Of a DNA stretch of 7,328 nucleotides, positions 1 to 4,885 are shown one piece after another. The first letter of the stretch is position 1, and every line of letters starts with the position of its first letter. Source of the DNA: Clostridia bacterium (lineage in GTDB: Bacteria; Bacillota; Clostridia; Oscillospirales; Acutalibacteraceae); NCBI GenBank assembly GCA_024689165.1, contig JAILDS010000003.1:1-7328 (forward strand). The letters run 5' to 3'. Both the position numbers and the translations under genes were made by a program. The notes beneath the pieces are model-generated. The model was not told where the DNA came from. It saw only the letters and a list, made by a program, of their open reading frames with translations, and ran no database searches.

Positions 1-1
1 A

Positions 2-115
2 CGCCCCGCGTTCAAGAGCCTGTCGCTCCCGGTGGAGTATATCCCCCTGTCCGATCGGAAAAACGACCTGTCCTCCCTCGGCGCGGGCAAGTACGTGCCT
101 ATTGACGAGAGATAG
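2..115 (+). CDS. 3' end of an unrecognised protein-coding gene (partial)
   Basis: An open frame enters from the left edge and ends at the TAG at 113-115, giving a 37-residue C-terminus. Visible text includes SLPVEYIPLSDRKNDL and a tail KYVPIDER. The composition is normal for a soluble protein: mixed charged and hydrophobic residues, no membrane helix and no low complexity. I do not recognise the family from this tail. The codons are GC-rich like those of the neighbours, so it is probably a native gene. The last codons, GAG AGA TAG, resemble the repeat heptamers that form other stops here (compare GAGAGCA GATAGCT at 3361-3374), so the end of the protein may have been reshaped by the repeat array that follows at 129. 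Confidence 0.6.
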   Translation, partial: RPAFKSLSLPVEYIPLSDRKNDLSSLGAGKYVPIDER

Positions 116-128
116 GCCGCGGCCGGCC

Positions 129-184
129 GTCAGCCGTCAGCTGTCAGCCGTTAGCAGATAGCTGATAGCAGATAGCGGATAGCA
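129..184 (+). repeat. Heptamer array, 8 units (GTCAGCN then GATAGCN)
   Basis: Eight contiguous 7-bp units read GTCAGCC, GTCAGCT, GTCAGCC, GTTAGCA, GATAGCT, GATAGCA, GATAGCG, GATAGCA. The general form is G-A/T-C/T-A-G-C-N. The array starts 13 bp after the stop of the upstream gene and can pair with the reverse-complement array at 234-268. The GTCAGC block comes first here, the opposite of the order at 2231-2286 and 5725-5787. Confidence 0.9.
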
Positions 185-185
185 T

Positions 186-213
186 ATAAGGAACTCGCTT
201 CGCGAGTTGATTA
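186..213 (+). repeat. 28-bp hairpin module, forward copy
   Basis: The core is a perfect 7-bp stem AACTCGC / GCGAGTT (192-198 and 202-208) with a TTC loop. The whole 28-bp block is found again, exactly and in reverse complement, at 2503-2530. It sits between the two heptamer arrays of this gap. There is no T-tract after the stem, so it is not a standard intrinsic terminator. Confidence 0.85.
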
Positions 214-233
214 AAATGCGCCGCAGGCCCATT

Positions 234-268
234 GGCTATCAGCTGTCGGCTATCGGCTATCTGCTTAA
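234..268 (-). repeat. Heptamer array, 5 reverse-complement units
   Basis: Units on the + strand are GGCTATC, AGCTGTC, GGCTATC, GGCTATC, TGCTTAA; the last is degenerate. This is the reverse complement of the GATAGCN family. It lies upstream of the start at 310 and is open in every frame, so the reading frame of that gene runs back through it to an ATG at 232. That extension is repeat-coded and not believable. Confidence 0.85.
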
Positions 269-272
269 AATC

Positions 273-290
273 ACTTCATCCTTCATACTT
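273..290 (-). repeat. Second heptamer family, reverse copy
   Basis: The + strand reads CACTT-CATCCTT-CATACTT, the reverse complement of AAGTATG AAGGATG AAGTG. The same heptamers occur in forward orientation at 2450-2484 and 7170-7197. It ends a few bases before the AAGGAG ribosome binding site of the membrane-protein gene. Confidence 0.75.
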
Positions 291-309
291 GACAAGGAGC
301 GAACTTCCA

Positions 310-1209
310 ATGAAAAAGAACGGAATAAAAGGACTCAAGCCGGCGTTTGCCGTCGCGCTGTTCTGCGTCGTCGCCGTCGGAGGCATCGGGCTGAGGATGT
401 ACCAGATGCTCTACCTCATAGATCCCGAGACGGGCTTCTTCAACGACTCGTCGCACCCGGTCGTGCTGGCTCTGTACGCGCTCATGGGCGCGGGACTGCT
501 GCTCATCGCCGCGATATCGGCGTTCTGCTCCGGGCTGCCGGGCATGAAGCTCGCTGAGGGCAGGCGTATCGCCGCCGGCGTCGCCGCCCTGCTGTGCGCC
601 GCCGGCTTCGGTTACGACGCATACGCCGCGTGGCTCCTGCGCGGCGACGATTCTCTGCTGACCCGCGGCATAAACACGGGCTCGGTGACCGTTCCGCTCA
701 TCATACAGGCCGTGTTCGGCGCACTCAGCGCGGTGTACTTCATCCTTTACGCCGCGGGCTGCTTTGCAGGCGGCGGACTTGTCAAAAGGATCCGCGCGCT
801 CGCAGTCGCCCCGGTCATCTTCGAGGCCGCGAGGCTGATATTCCGCTTCACCAGGACTATTTCGTTCATCAAGGTCGCCGAGCTGCTGGCCGAGCTCGTC
901 GGCATCACGCTCGCGATGCTCTTCTTCATGGAGCACGCCCGCGCCTCCGGCGAGATAGCCGGGCAGTCGACCGGCAGGATGCTCCTTTTCGCGGGGCTCG
1001 GCGCCTCTGCGGTAATGTTCGCCTACTCCGTGCCGAGGCTCGTGCTCGTGCTCACCGGCTCGACCGATCTTCTCGTCGCCCGTTCCGATTTCTTCCCCGC
1101 CGACCTCGCGACCGCCGTCTTCGCGATCGCGTTCATCCTCGGGTGGCTTAAAACGCCCAAAGAGAAGGTCGTCGCGACGGAGCCGCTGCCCGCGGAGCCC
1201 CGGGCCTGA
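310..1209 (+). CDS. Membrane protein of unknown function, about eight helices
   Basis: This 299-residue protein is almost entirely hydrophobic, with short charged links. I see helices at roughly 11-33, 50-72, 86-110, 127-153, 162-180, 188-208, 224-248 and 265-280. The first loop carries the text LIDPETGFF, and the tail after 281 is a hydrophilic stretch (KTPKEK) that probably faces the cytoplasm. No catalytic or transport motif is evident. The start is the ATG at 310, preceded by AAGGAG at 294-299; the in-frame ATG at 232 lies inside repeat DNA and is rejected. Only 81 bp without heptamer arrays separate it from the AEC permease gene, so the two are probably co-transcribed. Similar GC-rich eight-helix proteins with this loop seem familiar from Clostridia, but I cannot name a family or assign a function. 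Confidence 0.85.
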   Translation: MKKNGIKGLKPAFAVALFCVVAVGGIGLRMYQMLYLIDPETGFFNDSSHPVVLALYALMGAGLLLIAAISAFCSGLPGMKLAEGRRIAAGVAALLCAAGFGYDAYAAWLLRGDDSLLTRGINTGSVTVPLIIQAVFGALSAVYFILYAAGCFAGGGLVKRIRALAVAPVIFEAARLIFRFTRTISFIKVAELLAELVGITLAMLFFMEHARASGEIAGQSTGRMLLFAGLGASAVMFAYSVPRLVLVLTGSTDLLVARSDFFPADLATAVFAIAFILGWLKTPKEKVVATEPLPAEPRA

Positions 1210-1290
1210 GCCCGGAGGCGTCCCCGACGACTGCGCGGCCCTGCCGGGCGCGCGTCACCGATCCCGAACAACTCATATAGCCGGAGCCTT

Positions 1291-2229
1291 ATGACGCAGC
1301 TGTTTTTTTCATACATGGGCGAGGCGGCGAAGCAGGTCGCCATACTGTACGTGATAGTCGCGGCGGGCTTCGTCGCGGACAAAACGAAGATCTTCACCGC
1401 GGAAGCGGCGAAGCTTACGAACAACCTCATGTTCTACCTCGTCACCCCGACGGTCATAATCAACTCTTTCCTGAGCGTGGAGGCGACGAAGGACAATATA
1501 CGGGAGTTTTTCACGGCGCTGCTGTTCGAGTTCGCCGTTTTCGCTGTCGCGATACTCATCACCCTGCCGATACTCAATTCGAAAAAGGACCCCGACAACC
1601 CCGTATATAAATTTGCCGCCATATACGGGAACATGGGCTATATGGCTCTCCCGCTGGCCAGGGCGATACTCGGCGACCACGGCGTTTTTCTGTGCTCGGC
1701 GGGCGTCGTGGCATATAACATAATAGCGTTCATTCACGGCTCTTGGCTCATGCAGGGCGGCGGAAAAAGCTCCTTCAGGCTGCGTTCGCTGATAATCAAC
1801 CCGGGCATAATCGCCGTGGCGATAGGCATGCCGCTGTTCCTGTTCCACGTGAAGCTGCCGTGGGCGCTGTCCGTCCCGATAGGCTATATCTCGGCGCTGA
1901 ACACCCCGGTGGCGATGCTCATGCTCGGCGCTTATATTTCCGCCGCGGGGCTCAAGGGCCTGTTCTCCCGGAAAAAGCAGTATATCTCCGCCCTGTTCAA
2001 ATCGCTCCTGCTGCCCGCCGCGATGCTCGGCGTGTTCAGGCTCGCGGGGCTGTCCGGCGACCTGCTGACCGCGGTGACGATCTCCGCCTCGGCGCCCAGC
2101 GCCACGAACACGGTGCTTTTCGCGACGCGGTACGGCCGGGACCCCGGCGCGGCCTCCAAGGCGGTCGCCTTCGACTGCATGCTGTCCATCTTCACGATGC
2201 CCCTTTTCATAGCGCTGTCGAGATTGTAG
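1291..2229 (+). CDS. AEC-family (auxin efflux carrier-like) permease
   Basis: A 312-residue integral membrane protein of the AEC/BART-type secondary transporter family, which in bacteria exports or exchanges small organic acids or other metabolites; the substrate cannot be read from sequence. Family marks are the hydrophobic N-terminus (15-28), YGNMGYMALPL at 112-122 (the conserved N-x-G-x-M-x-x-P-L helix), LNTPVAMLMLG at 203-213 in the middle of the second half, and SAPSATNTVLFATRYG at 267-282 before the last helix. Length and the likely ten helices fit the family. The start is the ATG at 1291 with GGAG at 1283-1286, a rather short spacing. The gene probably shares a transcript with the upstream membrane protein. 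Its TAG stop at 2227-2229 is one base before a heptamer array. Isoleucine is coded 15 times by ATA, 9 by ATC and 2 by ATT. Confidence 0.9.
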   Translation: MTQLFFSYMGEAAKQVAILYVIVAAGFVADKTKIFTAEAAKLTNNLMFYLVTPTVIINSFLSVEATKDNIREFFTALLFEFAVFAVAILITLPILNSKKDPDNPVYKFAAIYGNMGYMALPLARAILGDHGVFLCSAGVVAYNIIAFIHGSWLMQGGGKSSFRLRSLIINPGIIAVAIGMPLFLFHVKLPWALSVPIGYISALNTPVAMLMLGAYISAAGLKGLFSRKKQYISALFKSLLLPAAMLGVFRLAGLSGDLLTAVTISASAPSATNTVLFATRYGRDPGAASKAVAFDCMLSIFTMPLFIALSRL

Positions 2230-2230
2230 A

Positions 2231-2286
2231 GTCAGCAGATAGCTGATAGCAGATAGCAGATAGCTTGCAGCCGTCAGCTGTCAGCG
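2231..2286 (+). repeat. Heptamer array, 8 units after the AEC permease
   Basis: Units are GTCAGCA, GATAGCT, GATAGCA, GATAGCA, GATAGCT, TGCAGCC, GTCAGCT, GTCAGCG. It begins one base after the stop codon of the permease gene. Its right edge, GTCAGCGGTCGG, is the same as at 3382 and 5781 and leads straight into a G-T-rich hairpin in all three places. Confidence 0.9.
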
Positions 2287-2288
2287 GT

Positions 2289-2306
2289 CGGGTTTTCCGA
2301 AACCCG
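2289..2306 (+). repeat. Hairpin module CGGGTTT-TCCG-AAACCCG
   Basis: A perfect 7-bp stem with a four-base loop directly follows the heptamer array. Related copies follow the arrays at 3388 (degenerate) and 5787 (stem GGGTTT/AAACCC). There is no T-run after it. Confidence 0.75.
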
Positions 2307-2323
2307 GCGGTAGCGCGGCATAT

Positions 2324-2348
2324 GTAGGGGCGACCCGCGTGGTCGCCC
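2324..2348 (+). repeat. GTAGGGG-type palindrome
   Basis: GTAGGGG leads into a perfect 8-bp stem GGGCGACC / GGTCGCCC (2328-2335 and 2341-2348) with loop CGCGT. The GTAGGGGCG start is shared with the inverted ends of the element at 4631-4817. It seems to interrupt a GGTAGCGCGGCA module whose first 12 bases are at 2309-2320 and which is intact at 2406. Confidence 0.7.
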
Positions 2349-2405
2349 GGGACCCGAAAAATGTACTTGCGTTGAGATTGAAAACGAAAATGGACCTTAT
2401 GACCC

Positions 2406-2443
2406 GGTAGCGCGGCACCTCAGTGCCGCCCGCCCGAAGGGCG
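2406..2443 (+). repeat. GCGGCAC hairpin module plus triloop hairpin
   Basis: The stem GCGGCAC / GTGCCGC (2412-2418 and 2423-2429) has loop CTCA. The 26-bp block at 2406-2431 is identical to 3411-3436 and 5810-5835. A second hairpin, CGCCC-GAA-GGGCG, follows at 2431-2443. In the other gaps this second position holds a different stem of the same kind. Confidence 0.8.
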
Positions 2444-2449
2444 AAAACC

Positions 2450-2484
2450 AAGTATGAAGTATGAAGGATGAAGTATGAAGTGAG
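2450..2484 (+). repeat. Second heptamer family, 5 units
   Basis: Units are AAGTATG, AAGTATG, AAGGATG, AAGTATG, AAGTGAG. Same family as 273-290 (reverse) and 7170-7197 (forward). The period of 7 is shared with the GATAGCN family although the unit sequence is unrelated. Confidence 0.85.
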
Positions 2485-2502
2485 GGCGCTGCCGCGGCAT
2501 TA

Positions 2503-2530
2503 TAATCAACTCGCGAAGCGAGTTCCTTAT
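2503..2530 (-). repeat. 28-bp hairpin module, reversed copy
   Basis: Exact reverse complement of 186-213, with stem AACTCGC / GCGAGTT and loop GAA at 2508-2524. Here it precedes the leader heptamer array, whereas at 186 it follows the trailing array. Confidence 0.85.
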
Positions 2531-2532
2531 TA

Positions 2533-2567
2533 AGCTATCGGCTATCTGCTATCCGCTATCCGCTCTC
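2533..2567 (-). repeat. Heptamer array, 5 reverse-complement units before the QueG-like gene
   Basis: Units on the + strand are AGCTATC, GGCTATC, TGCTATC, CGCTATC, CGCTCTC. The array ends 13 bp before the ATG at 2581 and leaves no clear Shine-Dalgarno sequence: the remaining bases are CGACCGAAAAAAA. Confidence 0.9.
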
Positions 2568-2580
2568 CGACCGAAAAAAA

Positions 2581-3372
2581 ATGACCCTTGACCTTTCTCT
2601 TTTTTCACCGCTCCCCGCCGGGGTGTGCTCCTTCGGGCTTGTCGCCGACAAGCTCCTTGACGTGCGTTCGAGGGAGCGCGTTCCCGAAGGCGCGGCGAGC
2701 GTCATCTGCTGCCTGTTCCCGTATTATCTCGGGGAGGAGGCGTACGAGGGCCGCAACCAGTCGCGTTATTCCGTCCCGGCGGACTATCATATCGTCGCGC
2801 GGGAAAAGCTCGGCGCGTTCTGCGAAAAGCTCGCCCTGCTGTACCCCGGAAACGTCTTCGTCCCCTTCGCCGACTCTTCGCCTCTGCCGGAGGTATACTG
2901 CGCGGTCATGAGCGGGCTGGGCGTGATGGGCAAGAACCGCCTCTGCATAAACCCCGAGTACGGCTCGTGGTTCTTTATCGGAGAGATCGTCACAGACGCC
3001 GCCTTCGACCCGACCCCGCCCGAAAAGACCGTCTGCTGCGGCTGCGGGGAATGCCTCAGGGCCTGCCCGACGGGCGCCCTGACCGACGCCGGCATCGACC
3101 CGGAGAAATGCCTTTCCTGCCTGTCGCAGAAAAAAGGCGAGCTCGACGCGGAGACCGCGCGGCTGATGAAAAAATACAACTGCGCCTGGGGCTGCGACGT
3201 GTGCCAGGAGGCCTGCCCCATGAACCGGGGCAAGAAGCTCAGTCCCGTGCCTGAGTTCTACGCCACCGCGAAGGCGGTCTTCGACCCGGAAAACGCCGGC
3301 GGCGACCGCGCCTATCTCTGGCGCGGCAAAAAGACCGCCCTGCGAAATGCAGAGGTGCTGGAGAGCAGATAG
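2581..3372 (+). CDS. Epoxyqueuosine reductase-like Fe-S protein (QueG family, short form)
   Basis: This 263-residue cytosolic protein resembles QueG, the cobalamin- and Fe-S-dependent enzyme that reduces epoxyqueuosine to queuosine in tRNA. It shows DYH at 68-70, the DSSPLPE motif at 98-104 where Asp98 fits the family's catalytic acid, SGLGVMGKN at 111-119 and GSWFFIGEI at 128-136. A ferredoxin-like cluster C-x2-C-x2-C-x3-C follows (152, 155, 158, 162), with further cysteines at 177, 180, 201, 205, 208 and 212 for a second 4Fe-4S cluster. QueG proteins are usually well above 300 residues; this one lacks the C-terminal repeat region, but both clusters and the WRGKKTALRNA tail are present, so it reads as a complete short homologue. 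There is no visible ribosome binding site. The last codons, GAG AGC AGA TAG, lie in a heptamer array. Family is clear; that it acts on epoxyqueuosine is inferred. Confidence 0.82.
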   Translation: MTLDLSLFSPLPAGVCSFGLVADKLLDVRSRERVPEGAASVICCLFPYYLGEEAYEGRNQSRYSVPADYHIVAREKLGAFCEKLALLYPGNVFVPFADSSPLPEVYCAVMSGLGVMGKNRLCINPEYGSWFFIGEIVTDAAFDPTPPEKTVCCGCGECLRACPTGALTDAGIDPEKCLSCLSQKKGELDAETARLMKKYNCAWGCDVCQEACPMNRGKKLSPVPEFYATAKAVFDPENAGGDRAYLWRGKKTALRNAEVLESR

Positions 3373-3388
3373 CTGTCAGCCGTCAGCG
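3361..3388 (+). repeat. Heptamer array overlapping the stop of the QueG-like gene
   Basis: Units are GAGAGCA, GATAGCT, GTCAGCC, GTCAGCG. The TAG stop at 3370-3372 is the TAG of the GATAGCT unit, so the final residues ESR come from repeat DNA. A degenerate hairpin with TCG/CGA ends follows at 3390-3409. Confidence 0.85.
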
Positions 3389-3408
3389 GTCGGTTTTTTC
3401 GAAACACG

Positions 3409-3582
3409 ACGGTAGCGCGGCACCTCAGTGCCGCCCCGACGCTGCGCGTCGGTAAAACAGAGAGACTCGGCTGGATATCGGCTTCTTGCTTGACAGATAC
3501 GAATACAACAGGCGCAGACACTTTTTTCATCAATGGAAACGGCGGCAAGCCGCCGGGCGGCACTGAGGTGCCGCGCTACCGT
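3409..3582. mobile_element. 174-bp element with 28-bp perfect inverted ends (MITE-like, tentative)
   Basis: The left end 3409-3436 and the right end 3555-3582 are perfect reverse complements over 28 bp. Each end is itself a hairpin, GCGGCAC-CTCA-GTGCCGC on the left. Inside, each end is followed by a further hairpin: CCGACGC-TGC-GCGTCGG at 3436-3452 on the left and GGCGGC-AA-GCCGCC at 3541-3554 on the right. The core 3453-3540 has no convincing gene. The element is flanked by forward heptamers (3361-3388) and reverse heptamers (3586-3620), making the gap symmetrical. I see no target-site duplication and no transposase, so a mobile origin is only one reading; a folded RNA or DNA structure is the other. 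Confidence 0.55.
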
Positions 3583-3585
3583 ACA

Positions 3586-3620
3586 GGCTATCGGCTATCG
3601 GCTATCGGCTATCCGCTAAT
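3586..3620 (-). repeat. Heptamer array, 5 reverse-complement units before holB
   Basis: Four exact GGCTATC units and a final CGCTAAT. It starts three bases after the right inverted end at 3582 and ends 19 bp before the ATG at 3640. It is open in the frame of the downstream gene, where it would encode repeats of RLSAIGY; this is not part of the real protein. Confidence 0.9.
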
Positions 3621-3639
3621 TAACGCATCGAGGTCCCCA

Positions 3640-4626
3640 ATGCCCCTTGAACTGACCCGTACCGACCATGTCGGGGAAAAGAACCTTCTCCGGCTGCTGG
3701 GCGCACGCGAAAAACCGCGCAGCGTCCTGTTCGTCGCGGGGTCGCGGGGGGCGAGGGCGGAACAGGCCTTTGCGCTGGCGAAGGCTCTTCTGTGCGAAAG
3801 CCCCGACCCGGACGGCTCCGCCTGCGGCAGGTGCCCGCACTGCGTCAAGGTCGCGGACGGCTTCGGCTCCGGTCATCCCGACCTGATCACCGTCGGCCTG
3901 CCGGAACGCTCGCTCGACGCCGATACGGACGTTCCCGCAGCAAAAAAGGGCGGCGCTAAGGGCGTCCGGGCCGACGAGGACGACGGGAAGGACAGGACCT
4001 CCGAAAAAAGGAACATCCCCATCCGGGACGTTCGCGAAAACCTGCTCGAGCCCGCGTGGCTGATGCCGCACGAGGCGAAGCGCAAGGTCTTCGCCGTCAT
4101 AGAGGCGCAGCGGCTCGGGATCATCGGGCAGAACGCGATGCTGAAGATCACCGAGGAGACGCCCGACGACGTATACTTCATCTTCACCGCGCCGGACAGG
4201 ATAGACCTTATCGACACCATCCTCTCGCGCTTCACGGTCTGCCGGGCGGGGCGCGACAGCGAGGCGTTTTTGACCGAAAGGGACCCCGAAGCCGCCGAAA
4301 AGCTCTGCGCCGATATCCTTTCGGCCTGCGCCCGGGGCGACGGCTACGGCATAATGCTCGCCTGCGCCCCGATATGCTCCGCGCACAGGGACGTCGTGCA
4401 CGACGCGCTCGTCCTTCTGGCGCAGGCTTTCGCCGGAGAGCTGGCGCTGGTCTGCCCGAAGAAAAGCCCCGCGGACGGCGGTCCCCGGCTGCCCTATCCC
4501 CCCGCGAAGCTCGCGGCGCTGGTCACGGAGACGTCGCGGCTTGCAAAGGGCGTGTCGGAGAACAACCTCAACACCCGCCTTGCCGGCGCGAAGCTGACCG
4601 CGGAGCTGGCGGAAGTCAGCAGATAG
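3640..4626 (+). CDS. holB: DNA polymerase III delta' subunit (HolB-like clamp loader)
   Basis: A 328-residue AAA+-type protein matching delta', a structural subunit of the clamp loader that places the sliding clamp on DNA. The P-loop position reads GSRGARAEQ (34-42) and lacks the lysine, as expected for delta', which does not hydrolyse ATP. Four cysteines at 52, 62, 65 and 68 (C-GRCPHC) match the zinc site of bacterial clamp-loader subunits. IPIRDVRE (126-133), GQNAMLKITEETP (163-175) and TILSR (193-197), with the arginine finger of the SRC motif as S-R-F, complete the fold. Residues 90-124 form an unusual insertion, 18 of 35 charged. The start at 3640 has GAGG at 3630-3633; the frame continues upstream only through repeat DNA. 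The stop TAG at 4624 is inside heptamer GATAGCG. The next gene is ricT, a pairing conserved in Bacillota. Confidence 0.88.
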   Translation: MPLELTRTDHVGEKNLLRLLGAREKPRSVLFVAGSRGARAEQAFALAKALLCESPDPDGSACGRCPHCVKVADGFGSGHPDLITVGLPERSLDADTDVPAAKKGGAKGVRADEDDGKDRTSEKRNIPIRDVRENLLEPAWLMPHEAKRKVFAVIEAQRLGIIGQNAMLKITEETPDDVYFIFTAPDRIDLIDTILSRFTVCRAGRDSEAFLTERDPEAAEKLCADILSACARGDGYGIMLACAPICSAHRDVVHDALVLLAQAFAGELALVCPKKSPADGGPRLPYPPAKLAALVTETSRLAKGVSENNLNTRLAGAKLTAELAEVSR

Positions 4627-4628
4627 CG
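4615..4628 (+). repeat. Two heptamers forming the end of holB
   Basis: Units GTCAGCA and GATAGCG encode the last residues VSR and the TAG stop at 4624-4626. This is the shortest trailing array in the window; the GTAGGGG element starts three bases later. Confidence 0.7.
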
Positions 4629-4630
4629 CC

Positions 4631-4817
4631 GTAGGGGCGGGCATCGACCGCCCGATATGTCTCTGAGGCGGCTTCACGTCGCCGAAGAGATATAAGATCC
4701 GGCGACGGCGAAGCGGAGAAGCTGTGTTTTTACGGCAAAATAATCCCTTTGCATTCCTCGCCCGTCCGCATGGGACGGAGCTCGGAACGCAACCGGGCGG
4801 TCAATGCCCGCCCCTAC
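4631..4817. mobile_element. 187-bp GTAGGGG element with 24-bp inverted ends (tentative)
   Basis: The left end 4631-4654 and the right end 4794-4817 are reverse complements with one mismatch in 24. Both ends carry GTAGGGGCGGGC and an internal GGGCGG/CCGCCC stem. Inside lie a CGTCGCCG / CGGCGACG stem (4677-4684 and 4700-4707) and a CCGTCC-GCATG-GGACGG hairpin (4762-4778). No believable gene is inside; the open frame reaching back from ricT into it is incidental. It lies between holB and ricT, genes that are usually adjacent. I see no target duplication or transposase. Confidence 0.55.
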
Positions 4818-4820
4818 AAA

Positions 4821-4855
4821 AGCTAACCGCTATCGGCTGTCAGCCATCCGCTCAA
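4821..4855 (-). repeat. Heptamer array, 5 degenerate reverse-complement units before ricT
   Basis: Units on the + strand are AGCTAAC, CGCTATC, GGCTGTC, AGCCATC, CGCTCAA. This is the most diverged leader array, but phase and unit number match the others. It ends 30 bp before the ATG at 4886. Confidence 0.7.
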
Positions 4856-4885
4856 CATAACATCACACCCAAAGGACACAACAAA

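Larger units (their letters stand above)
2230..2580. other. 351-bp gene-free gap made almost wholly of repeat modules
   Basis: From left to right the gap holds an 8-unit heptamer array (2231-2286), a CGGGTTT/AAACCCG hairpin (2289-2306), the broken start of a GGTAGCGCGGCA module (2309-2320), a GTAGGGG hairpin (2324-2348), about 57 bp of AT-richer DNA without clear structure (2349-2405), an intact GGTAGCGCGGCA hairpin (2406-2431), a CGCCC-GAA-GGGCG hairpin (2431-2443), five AAGTATG-type heptamers (2450-2484), the reversed 28-bp hairpin module (2503-2530) and five NGCTATC heptamers (2533-2567). I see no coding region in it. A TATAAT at 2501-2506 has no matching -35 box. Confidence 0.85.

Noticed and set aside
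129..268. CRISPR array
   Set aside because: The units are 7 bp, contiguous and without unique spacers, and no cas genes are present.
289..294. TTGACA as a -35 promoter box
   Set aside because: The -10 position would fall inside the coding region that starts at 310 and no TATAAT-like sequence is there; the bases are part of a repeat edge and the ribosome site.
1210..1290. Terminator or repeat between the membrane protein and the permease
   Set aside because: I find no clear hairpin, heptamer or T-tract; it reads as a plain short spacer.
2289..2306. Rho-independent terminator after the AEC permease
   Set aside because: The stem is good but no T-tract follows; the same holds for the equivalent hairpins at 3390 and 5792.
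2501..2506. TATAAT as a -10 promoter box before the QueG-like gene
   Set aside because: No acceptable -35 sequence lies 16-18 bp upstream, and the bases border a repeated hairpin module, so the match may be chance.
3487..3540. A small gene in the core of the 174-bp element
   Set aside because: The frame from the ATG at 3490 region has no ribosome site and simply runs through repeats into holB; its translation is repeat-like and not protein-like.
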